NCBI RefSeq assembly: GCF_004006015.1
Contig: NZ_CP034766.1
Location: 2,947,001-3,011,000 of the forward strand
Direction: 5' to 3'
DNA length: 64,000 nt
Origin: Rhodococcus sp. X156
GTDB taxonomy: Bacteria > Actinomycetota > Actinomycetes > Mycobacteriales > Mycobacteriaceae
Under the pieces are notes generated by a model, which saw only the letters and a list, made by a program, of their open reading frames with translations, had not been told where the DNA came from and made no database searches. The first letter of the stretch is position 1. Every line of letters starts with the position of its first letter. A program made the position numbers and the translations under genes. Shown here in pieces: positions 24,751 through 36,573 of this stretch.

Positions 24751-25548
24751 TCAGCGGGGCAGCGTGAGGATGCGGGGACCGTCGGCGGTGACCGCCACGG
24801 TGTGCTCCCAGTGCGCGGCCCGGCTGCCGTCGGTGGTCACCACGGTCCAGTCGTCGGCGAGCACCAGGGTGTCCTCGGTGCCCAGGGTCAGCATCGGCTC
24901 GATGGCCAGCACCGAGCCCTCCACCAGTCGGGGACCGGTGTCCGGCGGACCCTCGTTGGCCAGGAACGGATCGGCGTGCATGACGCGGCCGATGCCGTGG
25001 CCACCGTAGCCGTCGACGATGCCGTAGTGGCGACCGTCGCGCTGCTCCGCGGCCCGGGTGCCCAGCTCGATGGCGTGCGAGACGTCGCCGAGCCGGTTGC
25101 CCACCACCATGGCGGCGATGCCGGCCTCCATCGAGGTGCGGCACGCCTCGGACAGCTGCAGGTCCTCCTCGCGGGCGCCGGGACCGACCACGAAGGTGAC
25201 GGCGGAGTCGCCGTGCCAGCCGTCGACGATGGCACCGCAGTCGATGGACACGAGGTCGCCGTCGGCGAGCACCTCCTCGCTGGAGGGGATGCCGTGCACC
25301 ACGCGGTCGTTGACCGAGGAACAGATGGTGGCGGGGAAGCCGTGGTAGCCCAGGAAGGAGGGCTCGGCACCAGCGTCGGCCATCACCTGGGCCGAGACCT
25401 CGTCGAGCTCAGCGGTGCTGACACCGGGACGGGCGGCCTCGCGCACCGCGGCCAGTGCAGCCGCGACGACCGAGCCCGCCAGCGCCATCGCGTCCAGCTC
25501 GCCGGGGGTCCGCGCGGGCACCACCTTGCGCCTGCGCAGCCGCACCAT
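24751..25548 (-). CDS. map: Methionine aminopeptidase, type I
   Basis: The enzyme removes N-terminal Met from nascent proteins. The 265-residue protein has the type I fold and the five metal ligands: two Asp in [16 protein letters not shown], His in GHGIGRVMH, Glu in AIEPML and Glu in HWEHTVAV. There is no SH3-binding zinc-finger extension. ATG 25548 overlaps the adk stop by one base (TGATG). The gene order secY-adk-map is standard. Confidence 0.96.
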   Translation of the reverse strand: MVRLRRRKVVPARTPGELDAMALAGSVVAAALAAVREAARPGVSTAELDEVSAQVMADAGAEPSFLGYHGFPATICSSVNDRVVHGIPSSEEVLADGDLVSIDCGAIVDGWHGDSAVTFVVGPGAREEDLQLSEACRTSMEAGIAAMVVGNRLGDVSHAIELGTRAAEQRDGRHYGIVDGYGGHGIGRVMHADPFLANEGPPDTGPRLVEGSVLAIEPMLTLGTEDTLVLADDWTVVTTDGSRAAHWEHTVAVTADGPRILTLPR

Positions 25549-26102
25549 CAGCTGGTGCGGGTGCGCAGCGCCCGCAGTGCCCGCTGGGAGACCTCACCGA
25601 CCTCGCCGACGGCGTCCACGACGACCAGCTGGTCGGCGTAGTGCTCCAGCAGCGGGGCCGTCTCGTCCCGGTACACGCGCATGCGGCGCCGGATGACGGC
25701 CTCGGTGTCGTCGGCTCGACCGCGGGCGAGCATGCGCTGCACCACCACGTCCTCGGTGACGCGCAGCTCGAGCACAGCGTCCAGCGGACGGCCCAGCTCC
25801 TCGAGGATGTTGGCCAGCACCTCGGCCTGGCCCACGGTGCGCGGGAAGCCGTCGAGCAGGAATCCCTGCGCAGCATCCGGCTCGGCCAGCCGCTCGCGGA
25901 CCATCTCGATGGTCACCTCGTCCGGGACCAGGTCACCGGCCTCCACGTACTTCTTGGCCTCCTGGCCCAGCGGCGTCCCCTCCCCCATGTGCGCGCGAAA
26001 GAGGTCACCGGTGGAGATGTGCGGAACGCCGAGATCGGCCGACAGCAGAGCAGCCTGGGTTCCCTTTCCCGCTCCGGGCGGGCCGACAAGGACGAGTCTC
26101 AC
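25548..26102 (-). CDS. adk: Adenylate kinase, short form
   Basis: Adk interconverts ATP, AMP and ADP. The 184-residue protein has the P-loop [10 protein letters not shown] at residues 7-16, the AMP-binding STGDLFR, and GFPRTVGQA. The LID insertion is missing, as in the 181-residue M. tuberculosis enzyme. GTG 26102 overlaps the secY TAG by one base (TAGTG), implying coupled translation. Confidence 0.97.
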   Translation of the reverse strand: MRLVLVGPPGAGKGTQAALLSADLGVPHISTGDLFRAHMGEGTPLGQEAKKYVEAGDLVPDEVTIEMVRERLAEPDAAQGFLLDGFPRTVGQAEVLANILEELGRPLDAVLELRVTEDVVVQRMLARGRADDTEAVIRRRMRVYRDETAPLLEHYADQLVVVDAVGEVGEVSQRALRALRTRTS

Positions 26103-27427
26103 TACTTCAGGAACCCTTCGTAGTTGCGCTGCATGAGCTGGCTCTCAATCTGCTTCACGGTGTCCAGACCGACACCGACCATGATCAGCACGGCCGTGCC
26201 ACCGAACGGGAAGTTCTGCCCGCCGCCGCTGCCGAGGTCCAGGAACAGGTTGGGCAGGACGGCCACGATACCCAGGTACAGCGACCCGAACAGCGTGATG
26301 CGTCCCAGCACGAAGCTGAGGTACTCGGCGGTGGGCCGGCCCGGGCGGATGCCGGGGATGAACCCGCCGAACTTCTTCATCTCGTCCGCGCGGTCCTCCG
26401 GGTTGAAGGTGATCGCCACGTAGAAGTACGTGAAGAACACGATCAGCGCGAAGTACAGCAGGATGTACGGCCCGCTGGACGGGCGGATCAGGTAGTCGTT
26501 GATGAACCGCTGCCACCAGGAGACGGACCCGTCGGTGGACGCCGTCAGCTGCGCGACCAGGTTCGGCAGGTACAACAGCGACGACGCGAAGATCACCGGG
26601 ATCACACCGGCCTGGTTCACCTTCAGCGGCAGGTACGTGGACGTGCCCCCGTACATGCGGCGGCCGACCATCCGCTTGGCGTACTGCACCGGGATGCGGC
26701 GCTGGCCCTGCTCGACGAAGACCACGCTGGCGAAGATGGCCAGGGCGGCCAGGCAGACCAGCGCGAAGACCAGTCCCCCGCGGCTGTCCAGCACGTTCTT
26801 GCCCTCGGTGGGGATCTGGGCGCCGATCGAGGTGAAGATCAGCAGCGACATGCCGTTGCCGATGCCGCGGTCGGTGATCAGCTCACCCAGCCACATGATC
26901 ACCGCGGTGCCGGCGGTCATCACGATCACCACCACCAGCATGGTGAAGATGTCGCCGCCGGGGATGGCCGGGTACAGGTCGTTGTCGCAGCCCTGGAACA
27001 GCTGTCCACGGGTGGCCAGGGCCACGATGCCGGTGGACTGCAGGACCGCGAGGGCGATCGTCAGGTAACGGGTGTACTGCGTCATCTTGGCCTGGCCCGA
27101 CTGGCCCTCCTTCTGCAGCGCCTCGAACCGTGGGATGACCACGGTGAGCAGCTGCACGATGATGCTCGCGGTGATGTAGGGCATGATGCCCAGCGCGAAC
27201 ACGGAGAGCTGGAGCAGGGCACCGCCGCTGAAGAGGTTGATCAGCGAGTAGATGCTCTGGCTGTCGCCACCGCTGACCTCCTTGAGGCAGGTCTGGATGT
27301 TGACGTAGGAGACGCCGGGCGACGGCAGCGTGGTACCCAGGCGGTAGATCGCGAGGATCCCCAGGGTGAAGAGGATCTTCCGCCTCAGGTCACGGGTCTT
27401 GAAGGCAGAGACGAAGGCGGAGAGCAC
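26102..27427 (-). CDS. secY: Protein translocase subunit SecY
   Basis: SecY is the pore of the Sec translocon. The 441-residue protein has ten hydrophobic helices and the conserved [15 protein letters not shown] and [11 protein letters not shown] regions. GTG 27427 follows AGGAGG at a good distance. It is preceded by a 234-base gap with a strong stem-loop, so secY-adk-map may have its own promoter; the TGCTAAGCA stretch on the minus strand near 27470 is a possible extended -10. Confidence 0.97.
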   Translation of the reverse strand: MLSAFVSAFKTRDLRRKILFTLGILAIYRLGTTLPSPGVSYVNIQTCLKEVSGGDSQSIYSLINLFSGGALLQLSVFALGIMPYITASIIVQLLTVVIPRFEALQKEGQSGQAKMTQYTRYLTIALAVLQSTGIVALATRGQLFQGCDNDLYPAIPGGDIFTMLVVVIVMTAGTAVIMWLGELITDRGIGNGMSLLIFTSIGAQIPTEGKNVLDSRGGLVFALVCLAALAIFASVVFVEQGQRRIPVQYAKRMVGRRMYGGTSTYLPLKVNQAGVIPVIFASSLLYLPNLVAQLTASTDGSVSWWQRFINDYLIRPSSGPYILLYFALIVFFTYFYVAITFNPEDRADEMKKFGGFIPGIRPGRPTAEYLSFVLGRITLFGSLYLGIVAVLPNLFLDLGSGGGQNFPFGGTAVLIMVGVGLDTVKQIESQLMQRNYEGFLK

Positions 27428-27585
27428 TGATCCTCCTGGCAGCTTCGGGCGGACTAGCTCTGCCCCTGCTTAGCATTGGGATACGACGGGCAAGGCGACC
27501 CTGTGCGGGCGCCGACTAGTTGACTCTAACAGCCCCTCATCTCACCACACGGGCGGTGCGACGGCGGCAGCTGGGCCAGAAACGC

Positions 27586-27631
27586 GCTGACCGTGGCCGC
27601 CCTGCGAGTTCGCAGGCCGACCACGGTCAGC
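27586..27631 (-). terminator. Compound stem-loop between rplO and secY
   Basis: GCTGACCGTGG (27586-27596) pairs with CCACGGTCAGC (27621-27631). Between them CCTGCGA and TCGCAGG form an inner 7-bp stem with a two-base loop. It begins 30 bases after the rplO stop and is followed on the minus strand by GCGTTTCT. It is a probable terminator or attenuator splitting the spc operon. Confidence 0.65.
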
Positions 27632-27661
27632 AGCACGTGCGGGTGTTACCGGTTCACCTGC

Positions 27662-28108
27662 TCAGAGCAGGGTGACGCTGCCACCGGCAGCCTCGATCTT
27701 CTCCTTGGCGGAACCGGAGCACTTGTTGGCAGTCACCTGCAGCGTCACCGAGCCGAGGTCCCCGTCACCGAGGATCTTGACCAGCTGGTTGCGGCGGACC
27801 GCGCCAGCGGCGACGAGCTCGTCGACGCCGATGGTGCCCCCCTGGGGGAACAGCCGCGCGAGGTCGGCCACGTTGACGACCTGGTACTCGACGCGGTTGC
27901 GGTTGGTGAACCCCTTGAGCTTCGGCAGCCGCATGTGCAGCGGCATCTGGCCACCCTCGAACGCGGCGGGCACGTTCTTGCGGGCCTTGGTGCCCTTGGT
28001 GCCGCGACCGGCGGTCTTGCCGCGCTTGCCGCCCTCACCGCGACCGACGCGGATCTTGTCCTGCTTGGCGCCCGGTGCGGGCCGCAGGTGGTGAAGCTTG
28101 ATGGTCAT
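27662..28108 (-). CDS. rplO: 50S ribosomal protein L15
   Basis: L15 is a late-assembly large-subunit protein. The 148 residues show [35 protein letters not shown]-type Gly/Arg-rich N-terminal features, then [18 protein letters not shown] and the C-terminal globular part. ATG 28108 overlaps the rpmD stop (ATGA). It is the last gene before the secY gap. Confidence 0.96.
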   Translation of the reverse strand: MTIKLHHLRPAPGAKQDKIRVGRGEGGKRGKTAGRGTKGTKARKNVPAAFEGGQMPLHMRLPKLKGFTNRNRVEYQVVNVADLARLFPQGGTIGVDELVAAGAVRRNQLVKILGDGDLGSVTLQVTANKCSGSAKEKIEAAGGSVTLL

Positions 28109-28317
28109 TGCGAGCTCTCCTTACCGGATCCTGCAGCGCTGACCGTCTCGACCGTCACCAGGTGGGCGACGGTGGAGATCATGCCCCGGACCTCCGGGGA
28201 GTCCGGTCGGACCACGGACTGCCGGATCTTGTGCAGCCCGAGCGTGCGCAGGGTGTTGCGCTGGTTCTGCTTCGTGCCGATGGTGCTGCGCACCTGAGTG
28301 ACCAGGAGGTCTGCCAT
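28105..28317 (-). CDS. rpmD: 50S ribosomal protein L30
   Basis: This short bacterial-type L30 has 70 residues. [19 protein letters not shown] and [22 protein letters not shown] are the family signature. The C-terminus is slightly extended (about 10 residues) beyond the usual 60. ATG 28317 has CAGGAGG upstream. It sits five bases after rpsE and overlaps rplO by four. Confidence 0.95.
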   Translation of the reverse strand: MADLLVTQVRSTIGTKQNQRNTLRTLGLHKIRQSVVRPDSPEVRGMISTVAHLVTVETVSAAGSGKESSQ

Positions 28318-28322
28318 GGTGA

Positions 28323-28940
28323 TCAGGCCCCCTGTCCGGCGCGAGCGCGCAGCATTCCGGCCGGCGCGACGTCCTCGATGGGCAGGCCACGGCGGGCCGC
28401 CACCTCCTCCGGACGCTGGAGCATCTTCAGCGCCGCAACGGTCGCGTGAACGACGTTGATGGCGTTGTCGCTGCCCAGCGACTTGGAGAGGACGTCGTGG
28501 ATGCCGGCGCACTCCAGCACGGCGCGCACCGGACCACCGGCGATGACACCGGTACCGGGGCTGGCCGGGCGCAGCAGCACCACGCCCGCCGCCGCCTCAC
28601 CCTGGACGGGGTGAGTGATGGTGGCACCGATCATCGGGACGCGGAAGAAGTTCTTGCGAGCCTCGTCGGAGCCCTTCTGGATGGCCGCGGGAACTTCCTT
28701 GGCCTTGCCGTAGCCGACGCCGACCATGCCGTTGCCGTCGCCGACGATCACCAGGGCGGTGAAGCTGAAGCGTCGACCACCCTTGACCACCTTCGAGACA
28801 CGGTTGATGGCCACGACCCGCTCGAGCTGGGTCTTCTCCGGCGCCGCGCCGCGGCCGCCGTCGCGGCGACCGCCGCCCCGACGCTCGCCACCGGCGCCGC
28901 CAGCTGCGCCGGCACCGCCTTCACGCGCACGTCCCGGCAT
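28323..28940 (-). CDS. rpsE: 30S ribosomal protein S5
   Basis: S5 acts in decoding fidelity and helicase-like unwinding of mRNA. The 205-residue protein has a Gly/Arg-rich N-terminal extension (about 1-40), then the S5 double-stranded RNA-binding domain with [19 protein letters not shown] and [17 protein letters not shown] 28940 follows GGAAGGA. Such Gly/Arg extensions occur in other actinobacteria. Confidence 0.96.
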   Translation of the reverse strand: MPGRAREGGAGAAGGAGGERRGGGRRDGGRGAAPEKTQLERVVAINRVSKVVKGGRRFSFTALVIVGDGNGMVGVGYGKAKEVPAAIQKGSDEARKNFFRVPMIGATITHPVQGEAAAGVVLLRPASPGTGVIAGGPVRAVLECAGIHDVLSKSLGSDNAINVVHATVAALKMLQRPEEVAARRGLPIEDVAPAGMLRARAGQGA

Positions 28941-29001
28941 CAGGCTGTCCTTCCGTTCGTCTCGTTCATGGTGAGAGTGTGCTCCGTTGTCAGTGGGTGC
29001 A

Positions 29002-29427
29002 TCAGAACTGCAACCCACCTTCGCGAGCTGCGTCCGCCAGGGCCGCGATCCGGCCGTGGTAGTCGTTGCCGCCACGGTCGAAGACGACGGCCTCGACGCC
29101 GATGGCCTTGGCCCGCTCGGCCAGCAGGGCGCCGACCTTGGCCGACTTGGCCTTCTTGTCGCCCTCCATCGCGCGGAGGTCCGCCTCGAGGGTGGAGGCC
29201 GCGGCGAGGGTGTGACCGGAGAGGTCGTCCACCAGCTGGACGTGGATGTGCCGCGAGGAGCGGTTCACCACCAGTCGGGGACGGGCCGGCGTTCCGCTGA
29301 CCTTCTTGCGGATGCGGAAGTGCCGCCGTGCGCGGGACAGTCGACGAACCGTGGAGGCGTCCTTGCCGAGCGGCTTGCGCCGCTTCGACCCGGAGCCTGC
29401 GACGGCCGTGCTTGCAGTCTGGCTCAT
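29002..29427 (-). CDS. rplR: 50S ribosomal protein L18
   Basis: L18 binds 5S rRNA. The 141-residue protein has a basic N-terminal extension (about 25 residues), [20 protein letters not shown] and the final [26 protein letters not shown]-type end, whose YHGRI and GGLQF are family hallmarks. ATG 29427 lies one base after the rplF stop, so the pair is tightly coupled. Confidence 0.96.
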   Translation of the reverse strand: MSQTASTAVAGSGSKRRKPLGKDASTVRRLSRARRHFRIRKKVSGTPARPRLVVNRSSRHIHVQLVDDLSGHTLAAASTLEADLRAMEGDKKAKSAKVGALLAERAKAIGVEAVVFDRGGNDYHGRIAALADAAREGGLQF

Positions 29428-29428
29428 G

Positions 29429-29968
29429 TCACTTACCCGTCTTTCCGACCTTGCGGCGGATCTGCTCGCCGGCGTAGCGGACGCCCTTGCCCTTGTACGG
29501 GTCGGGGCGGCGCAGCCGGCGAATGTTCGCCGCGATCTGGCCGACCTTCTGCTTGTCGATCCCGGAGATGGAGAACCTGGTGGGGGTCTCCACCGCGAAG
29601 CTGATGCCCTCGGGCGCCTCGATGGGGACGGGGTGGCTGTAGCCGAGTGCGAACTCCAGGTCGGAACCCTTGAGCTGCACGCGGTAACCCACGCCGTGGA
29701 TCTCCATCTTGGTCTCGTAGCCGTTGGTGACGCCGATGACCATGTTCTGCACCAGGGTGCGGGACAGGCCGTGCAGCGACCGGCTGCGCCGCTCGTCGTC
29801 GGGACGGCTGACGGCGACAGCGCCGTCCTCGTCCTTCGTGACGATGATGGGCTCCGAGATGGTGGTCTGCAGGGTGCCCTTGGGCCCCTTGACCGTGACG
29901 TTCTGGCCCTCGATGGTCACGTCCACGCCGGACGGGACAGGAACGGGGAGCTTACCGATGCGTGACAT
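29429..29968 (-). CDS. rplF: 50S ribosomal protein L6
   Basis: L6 sits near the factor-binding site of the 50S subunit. The 179 residues include [17 protein letters not shown], VEGVSxGYEKxL-equivalent [18 protein letters not shown] and the C-terminal [16 protein letters not shown]. Length and ends are standard. Confidence 0.97.
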   Translation of the reverse strand: MSRIGKLPVPVPSGVDVTIEGQNVTVKGPKGTLQTTISEPIIVTKDEDGAVAVSRPDDERRSRSLHGLSRTLVQNMVIGVTNGYETKMEIHGVGYRVQLKGSDLEFALGYSHPVPIEAPEGISFAVETPTRFSISGIDKQKVGQIAANIRRLRRPDPYKGKGVRYAGEQIRRKVGKTGK

Positions 29969-29980
29969 TAGTTGCCTCCC

Positions 29981-30379
29981 TCACCAGACGTAGGCGAGGA
30001 CTTCCCCGCCCACACCCTGCTTGGCCGCCTGGCGGTCGGTGAGCAGGCCGGTGGACGTGGAGATGATCGCCACACCGAGACCTCCCAGGACCTTGGGCAG
30101 GTTGGTGGATTTTGCGTAGACCCGCAGACCGGGCTTGGACACGCGCCGGAGACCAGCGATGCTCCGCTCACGGGTGGGGCCGTACTTCAGGTCGATGACG
30201 AGCGACTGTCCGACAGCCGCCTCCTCGGACCGGTAGTCGGAGATGTAGCCCTCCCGCTTGAGGATCTCGGCGATGTTCGCCTTGATCTTCGAGTGGGGCA
30301 TCACGACTGCGTCGTGGTAGGCCGAGTTTGCGTTGCGCAGACGGGTCAGCATGTCTGCGATCGGGTCTGTCATGGTCAT
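29981..30379 (-). CDS. rpsH: 30S ribosomal protein S8
   Basis: S8 binds the central domain of 16S rRNA; in E. coli it also represses the spc operon. The 132-residue protein has [27 protein letters not shown] and the final [11 protein letters not shown] codons at 30379 and 30373 are both possible; the first is taken. The upstream gap to rpsN is 129 bases without a clear structure. Confidence 0.97.
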   Translation of the reverse strand: MTMTDPIADMLTRLRNANSAYHDAVVMPHSKIKANIAEILKREGYISDYRSEEAAVGQSLVIDLKYGPTRERSIAGLRRVSKPGLRVYAKSTNLPKVLGGLGVAIISTSTGLLTDRQAAKQGVGGEVLAYVW

Positions 30380-30508
30380 TCAGGTGACCTGTGCACCTTT
30401 CCCGCCGCGGTTCCCTCGTCGGATCCAAGTGGAGTCAACGGGCCTACGGCGAAGCGGTTCGAGTGCGGACGGGATGTCCGCATGGGGTGAGCTGAGCGGG
30501 TGCTCAGC

Positions 30509-30694
30509 TCACCAAGAGGACTTGCGCACGCCGGGGAGCTCGCCCCGGTGAGCCATCTCGCGCAAGCAGATGCGGCAGAGGCCGAACTTGCGGAACACGG
30601 CGTGGGGACGCCCGCAACGCTGGCACCGGGTGTACGCCCGGACAGCAAACTTCGGCTTCTTGTTCGCCTTGTTGACCAGTGCCTTCTTGGCCAT
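30509..30694 (-). CDS. rpsN: 30S ribosomal protein S14, zinc-binding type Z
   Basis: The 61-residue protein carries two CxxC motifs (CQRC and CRIC), which make it the short zinc-ribbon form found in Gram-positive bacteria. [16 protein letters not shown] and the final [11 protein letters not shown] are typical. ATG 30694 lies two bases from the rplE stop. Confidence 0.97.
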   Translation of the reverse strand: MAKKALVNKANKKPKFAVRAYTRCQRCGRPHAVFRKFGLCRICLREMAHRGELPGVRKSSW

Positions 30695-30696
30695 GC

Positions 30697-31299
30697 TCAG
30701 TTCTCCTTGAAGGGGAAGCCCAGGTGCTTCAGCAGAGCCCGGCCCTCCTCGTTGTTCGTCGCGGTGGTCACCACGGTGATGTCCATGCCTCGAGGACGGT
30801 CGATCGAGTCGATGTCGATCTCGTGGAACATGGACTGCTCGTTGAGCCCGAAGGTGTAGTTCCCGTTGCCGTCGAACTGCGTGCCCGACAGACCGCGGAA
30901 GTCGCGGATGCGAGGGAGCGCGATGCTCACCAGGCGGTCCAGGAACTCCCACATCCGGTCACCGCGGAGGGTGACCTTCGCGCCGATCGGCATGCCCTCG
31001 CGGAGCTTGAACTGCGCGATCGAGGTCTTGGAGCGGCGGATCTCGGCCTTCTGGCCGGTGATCAGCGCCAGGTCGCGGACCGCACCGTCGATCAGCTTCG
31101 CGTCACGCGCAGCCTCACCGACACCCATGTTCACCACGACCTTGACGACGCCGGGGATCTGCATGACGTTGTCGTAGGAGTACTGCTCCTGCATGGCGGA
31201 GCGGATCTCCTCGCGGTACCGCTGCTTCAGCCGGGGCATCGTGGGGGCGGCGGCGACGGGGTTGTCGGTCACTGCGACAGAGCTCTTCTTGCTCGCCAT
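30697..31299 (-). CDS. rplE: 50S ribosomal protein L5
   Basis: L5 binds 5S rRNA and contacts the P-site tRNA. The 200-residue protein has a Ser/Val/Ala-rich N-terminal extension of about 20 residues, then [22 protein letters not shown] and [23 protein letters not shown] 31299 overlaps the rplX stop by one base (TGATG). Confidence 0.97.
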   Translation of the reverse strand: MASKKSSVAVTDNPVAAAPTMPRLKQRYREEIRSAMQEQYSYDNVMQIPGVVKVVVNMGVGEAARDAKLIDGAVRDLALITGQKAEIRRSKTSIAQFKLREGMPIGAKVTLRGDRMWEFLDRLVSIALPRIRDFRGLSGTQFDGNGNYTFGLNEQSMFHEIDIDSIDRPRGMDITVVTTATNNEEGRALLKHLGFPFKEN

Positions 31300-31622
31300 C
31301 AGATGTCCTTCCCGTTCTTGCGCGACACGCGCACTCGCTTGGCACGGTCACCGCTGTCGTCGACGCGGTAGCCGACGCGGGTGGGCTTGCCGTCGGAGTC
31401 GACGACCATGACGTTGGAGACGTGGATCGAGGCCTCCTGCGTCACGATGCCGCCCGATGCCGCACCACGCTCGTTGGTGGAGACGGAGGTGTGCTTCTTG
31501 ATCCGGTTGACGCCCTCGACCAGGACGCGCTCGTTCTCCGGGAAGGCCTGGATGACCTTGCCCTTCGCGCCCTTGTCCTTGCCGGCAACCACGATCACGG
31601 TGTCACCCTTGTGCACCTTCAT
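31299..31622 (-). CDS. rplX: 50S ribosomal protein L24
   Basis: L24 initiates 50S assembly. The 107-residue KOW-domain protein starts [18 protein letters not shown] and contains [11 protein letters not shown] and the C-terminal [13 protein letters not shown] chose ATG 31622, which overlaps the rplN stop by one base. An in-frame GTG at 31625 would add one residue. Confidence 0.97.
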   Translation of the reverse strand: MKVHKGDTVIVVAGKDKGAKGKVIQAFPENERVLVEGVNRIKKHTSVSTNERGAASGGIVTQEASIHVSNVMVVDSDGKPTRVGYRVDDSGDRAKRVRVSRKNGKDI

Positions 31623-31990
31623 CACAGCACCTCCGGCGCGAGCGAGATGATCTTCATGAACTTCTTGTCGCGCAGCTCGCGGCCCACGGGGCCGAAGATG
31701 CGCGTGCCTCGCGGCTCGTTGTCTGGCTTGATGAGGACTGCGGCGTTCTCGTCGAAGCGGATGTAGGAACCGTCCGGGCGGCGACGCTCCTTGGAGGTGC
31801 GCACGATGACCGCCTTGACGACGTCACCCCGCTTCACCCCCGCGCCCGGGATGGCTTCCTTCACTGTCGCCACGATGATGTCGCCGATACCGGCGTAACG
31901 CCGGGACGAGCCACCGAGGACGCGGATGCACAAGATCTCCTTGGCACCCGTGTTGTCGGCGACTCGCAGTCGCGACTCCTGCTGGATCAC
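31622..31990 (-). CDS. rplN: 50S ribosomal protein L14
   Basis: L14 forms part of the inter-subunit surface. The 122 residues match the family exactly in length, with [19 protein letters not shown], the [13 protein letters not shown] strand and the final [10 protein letters not shown]. The start is GTG 31990. The 146-base gap to rpsQ upstream has TTGACA on the minus strand but no matching -10. Confidence 0.97.
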   Translation of the reverse strand: MIQQESRLRVADNTGAKEILCIRVLGGSSRRYAGIGDIIVATVKEAIPGAGVKRGDVVKAVIVRTSKERRRPDGSYIRFDENAAVLIKPDNEPRGTRIFGPVGRELRDKKFMKIISLAPEVL

Positions 31991-32136
31991 TTACAACTCC
32001 TGACCTGCGTGATGCGCGGCGGATTTCCGACCCGACGCGCGCGGTCCAAACTTACCTGTCAACTTCTTGGGGCAACGAGCCGGGCTGGCTCCGCGAGGAG
32101 CCGGCCCGACCTTCGAGAGCCACCGGGCCTTGCGAG

Positions 32137-32442
32137 CTACCGGGCCTTCTCGAGCACGGACACCAGGCGCCAGCGCTTGGTGGCCGACAGCGGCCGGGTC
32201 TCCATCAGCCGCACGCGGTCGCCGACACCGGCGTCACCGTTCTCGTCGTGGGCCTTGACCTTGGTGGTACGACGGATGACCTTGCTGTAGAGCGGGTGCT
32301 TGACCCGGTCCTCCAGCTCGACCACGATCGTCTTCTCCATCTTGTCCGAGACCACGTAGCCCACGCGCACCTTGCGGTTGTTGCGCTCGCTCGTGGCAGC
32401 GGTCTGCTCCGTGCTCACTTCTGCATCCCTCTCTACCGTCAC
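32137..32442 (-). CDS. rpsQ: 30S ribosomal protein S17
   Basis: S17 binds the 5' domain of 16S rRNA. The core [19 protein letters not shown] and [23 protein letters not shown] is conserved. With GTG 32442 (GTGA overlap with rpmC) the product is 101 residues. GTG 32418, preceded by AGAGGGA, would give 93; both have the actinobacterial N-terminal extension. Confidence 0.96.
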   Translation of the reverse strand: MTVERDAEVSTEQTAATSERNNRKVRVGYVVSDKMEKTIVVELEDRVKHPLYSKVIRRTTKVKAHDENGDAGVGDRVRLMETRPLSATKRWRLVSVLEKAR

Positions 32443-32678
32443 GCTGCACCCTCATCCGAAACCGGCGCCGGTGCGAGACCGAGCTCGCGCTCACGCATGA
32501 CCGTGTAGATCCGGGCGATGTCGCGCCGGACGGTCCGCAGTCGGCGGTTGTTGTCGAGCTGGCCGGTCGCCGTCTGGAAGCGCAGGTTGAACAGCTCTTC
32601 CTTGGACTCGCGGAGCTTGCTGACAAGCTCCTCGCCGGTGAGCTCGCGGAGCTCTGCGGCCTGTGTTGCGTCTGCCAT
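32439..32678 (-). CDS. rpmC: 50S ribosomal protein L29
   Basis: L29 sits at the tunnel exit and helps dock trigger factor and SRP. The 79-residue protein has [27 protein letters not shown]-type opening helices and [24 protein letters not shown] 32678 overlaps the rplP stop by one base (TGATG). Confidence 0.96.
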   Translation of the reverse strand: MADATQAAELRELTGEELVSKLRESKEELFNLRFQTATGQLDNNRRLRTVRRDIARIYTVMRERELGLAPAPVSDEGAA

Positions 32679-33094
32679 CAGAACTGCCCCTCCCTGGTAA
32701 CGATCCGGCACTTCATCGGGAGCTTGTGCATCGCGCGGCGCAGGGCCTCACGAGCGGTCTCCTCGTTGGGGTAGCTCAGCTCGAACATGATGCGTCCGGG
32801 CTTGACGTTGGCGACCCACCACTCGGGCGATCCCTTGCCGGAACCCATGCGGGTCTCGGCGGGCTTCTTGGTCAGCGGGCGGTCCGGGAAGATCGTGATC
32901 CAGACCTTGCCGCCGCGCTTGATGTGCCGGGTGACCGCGATACGGGCCGACTCGATCTGGCGGTTGGTCACGTAGGCCGGCTCCAGGGCCTGGATGCCCC
33001 ACTCGCCGAACGTGACCTGCGTGCCGCCCTTGGCGTTGCCAGAGCGACTGGGGTGGTGCTGCTTGCGGTGCTTGACCCTGCGGGGAATCAGCAT
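32678..33094 (-). CDS. rplP: 50S ribosomal protein L16
   Basis: L16 organises the A-site region of the 50S subunit. The 138-residue protein begins [15 protein letters not shown] and has the conserved [18 protein letters not shown] and [22 protein letters not shown] 33094 lies four bases after the rpsC stop. It is full length. Confidence 0.97.
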   Translation of the reverse strand: MLIPRRVKHRKQHHPSRSGNAKGGTQVTFGEWGIQALEPAYVTNRQIESARIAVTRHIKRGGKVWITIFPDRPLTKKPAETRMGSGKGSPEWWVANVKPGRIMFELSYPNEETAREALRRAMHKLPMKCRIVTREGQF

Positions 33095-33098
33095 GTCC

Positions 33099-34356
<1,258 letters not shown>

Positions 34357-34360
<4 letters not shown>

Positions 34361-34638
34361 CGGCGGCGCGCCTTTCGGTCGTCCTTGATGTGTCCACGGA
34401 ACGTCCGCGTGGGCGCGAACTCACCGAGCTTGTGTCCCACCATGGCGTCCGAGACGAACACCGGGACGTGCTTGCGGCCGTCGTGCACCGCGAACGTGTG
34501 TCCGATGAAGTCCGGCGTGATGGTCGATCGTCGGGACCAGGTCTTGATGACCTGCTTGGTCCCCTTCTCGTTCTGGACGTCCACCTTCGCAAGGAGGTGG
34601 TCATCGACGAACGGGCCCTTCTTAAGGCTGCGTGGCAT
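34357..34638 (-). CDS. rpsS: 30S ribosomal protein S19
   Basis: S19 lies in the 30S head next to S13. The 93 residues are standard: [33 protein letters not shown] and the end [15 protein letters not shown]. It is coupled to rplV by an ATGA overlap. Confidence 0.97.
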
Positions 34639-34655
34639 CCTTCACTCCTCCCTGG

Positions 34656-35492
34656 TCAGCGCTTGTTCTTGCCCGTGCGGCGGCGCCGCACGATGAGCTT
34701 GTCGCTCGGCTTGCTCTTGCGGGTGCGGCCCTCGGGCGTGCCCCACGGGCTCACCGGGTGGCGACCACCGGAAGTCTTGCCCTCACCACCACCGTGCGGG
34801 TGGTCGACCGGGTTCATCACGACACCACGGACGGTCGGGCGCTTGCCCTTCCAGCGCATGCGGCCGGCCTTGCCCCAGTTGATGTTGGACTGCTCGGCGT
34901 TGCCGACCTCGCCCACCGAGGCGCGGCAGCGAACGTCCACGCGCCGGATCTCACCGGAGGGCATGCGCAGGGTGGCGTAGGTGCCCTCCTTGCCCAGCAG
35001 CTGGATGCTGGCGCCGGCCGAGCGGGCCATCTTGGCGCCGCCACCGGGACGCAGCTCCACCGAGTGGATGGTGGTACCGGTCGGGATGTTGCGCAGGGGC
35101 AGGTTGTTGCCGGGCTTGATGTCAGCCTTGGCGCCTGCCTCCACGGTGTCGCCCTGCTTCAGCTTCGCCGGGGCGAGGATGTAGCGCTTCTCCCCGTCGG
35201 CGTAGTGCAGCAGCGCGATGTTGGCGGTGCGGTTCGGGTCGTACTCGATGTGCGCGACCTTGGCCGGCACACCATCCTTGTCGGCCCGGCGGAAGTCGAT
35301 GAGCCGGTACGCACGCTTGTGGCCACCGCCCTTGTGGCGGGTGGTGATGCGGCCGTGGGCGTTGCGGCCACCTCGGCCGTGCAACGGACGGACCAGCGAC
35401 TTCTCCGGGGTGGAACGGGTGATCTCAGCGAAGTCGGAGACGCTGGAGCCACGACGCCCGGGAGTGGTCGGCTTGTACTTGCGGATTGCCAT
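34656..35492 (-). CDS. rplB: 50S ribosomal protein L2
   Basis: L2 supports subunit association and the peptidyl-transferase centre. The 278-residue protein contains [26 protein letters not shown] and the universal [18 protein letters not shown] with the key His. Length is normal. Confidence 0.98.
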   Translation of the reverse strand: MAIRKYKPTTPGRRGSSVSDFAEITRSTPEKSLVRPLHGRGGRNAHGRITTRHKGGGHKRAYRLIDFRRADKDGVPAKVAHIEYDPNRTANIALLHYADGEKRYILAPAKLKQGDTVEAGAKADIKPGNNLPLRNIPTGTTIHSVELRPGGGAKMARSAGASIQLLGKEGTYATLRMPSGEIRRVDVRCRASVGEVGNAEQSNINWGKAGRMRWKGKRPTVRGVVMNPVDHPHGGGEGKTSGGRHPVSPWGTPEGRTRKSKPSDKLIVRRRRTGKNKR

Positions 35493-35545
35493 GAGTCTTC
35501 TCAGTCCTCAGCTTGTCTGCCTGATTTCAACGAGTCCCGGCGCCG

Positions 35546-35845
35546 TCAGGCGACCGGGCCCCCGAAGATCTCGATGGGCTTGCTGTCGGCGGACAGGGTG
35601 ACGATCGCGCGCTTGGTGTCCTTGCGCTTGCCGTACCCGAACTTCGTCCGCTTGCGCTTTCCCTGGCGGTTGGCGGTGTTGACGTTCTTGACAGTCACGC
35701 CGAAGACCTTCTCCACGGCGATCTTGATCTGCGTCTTGTTCGCGTCCGGCGACACCAGGAAGGTGTAGGTGTTCGACTCGAGCAGCCCGTAGGACTTCTC
35801 GGAGATCACCGGTGCCAGGAGCACGTCACGCGGGTCGGCAATCAC
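35546..35845 (-). CDS. rplW: 50S ribosomal protein L23
   Basis: L23 is the main docking site for trigger factor at the tunnel exit. The 99-residue protein has [19 protein letters not shown] and the basic loop [21 protein letters not shown] 35845 overlaps the rplD stop (ATGA). Confidence 0.97.
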   Translation of the reverse strand: MIADPRDVLLAPVISEKSYGLLESNTYTFLVSPDANKTQIKIAVEKVFGVTVKNVNTANRQGKRKRTKFGYGKRKDTKRAIVTLSADSKPIEIFGGPVA

Positions 35846-36573
35846 TTGCTGTCCTCCTCGTTCTCCACGAGCTCACTCGAACGAGCCGACGCCGTGGCGC
35901 TGCGTCCGCGGGGCGGACCGGCGACGAGGGAGGCGAGCGACGCGCTGGTGAACACGACGTCGTCGGAGACGAGGACGTCGTAGGTGTTGAGCTGGTCCGG
36001 CGCAATGGGGTGCACGCCGGGCAGGTTCTTCAGGCTGCGCCAGCCGGCAGCGTCCTGACGGTCCAGGACCACCAGGAAGCGACGACGGTCGCTGATCGCA
36101 CCCAGCAGCGTCTTCACGCCCTTGGTGGAGGGCACGTCGTTGGCCACGAGCTCGCTGACGACGTGGATGCGGCCGGAGCGGGCCCGGTCGGAGAGCGCCC
36201 CGCGGAGAGCGGCGGCGATCATCTTCTTGGGCGTGCGCTGCGCGTAGCTGCGCGGCGTGGGGCCGTGCACGACGCCACCGCCGACGAACTGCGGCGCGCG
36301 GGTCGAGCCCTGACGGGCGCGGCCGGTGCCCTTCTGGCGGTAGGGCTTGGCGCCACCGCCGGACACCTCCGCGCGGGTCTTGGTCTTGTGCGTGCCCTGG
36401 CGGGCGGCGGCCATCTGCGCCACGACCACCTGGTGCATCAGCGGGATGTTCGCCTGCACGTTGAACAGCGACGCGGGCAGCTCGACGGTGCCGTTGGTGC
36501 CACCGTCGACGGTGCGCACGGGCACGGTCAGGGACGCCTCGGCGGCGTCAGCCTTCTTGGTGTCGATAGCCAT
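35842..36573 (-). CDS. rplD: 50S ribosomal protein L4
   Basis: L4 lines the exit tunnel and in E. coli also regulates the S10 operon. The 243-residue protein has [26 protein letters not shown], the tunnel-loop signature, and [16 protein letters not shown]. An N-terminal extension (about 20 residues) and a short polar C-terminal tail are present. Its start overlaps rplC by one base (TGATG). Confidence 0.97.
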   Translation of the reverse strand: MAIDTKKADAAEASLTVPVRTVDGGTNGTVELPASLFNVQANIPLMHQVVVAQMAAARQGTHKTKTRAEVSGGGAKPYRQKGTGRARQGSTRAPQFVGGGVVHGPTPRSYAQRTPKKMIAAALRGALSDRARSGRIHVVSELVANDVPSTKGVKTLLGAISDRRRFLVVLDRQDAAGWRSLKNLPGVHPIAPDQLNTYDVLVSDDVVFTSASLASLVAGPPRGRSATASARSSELVENEEDSK

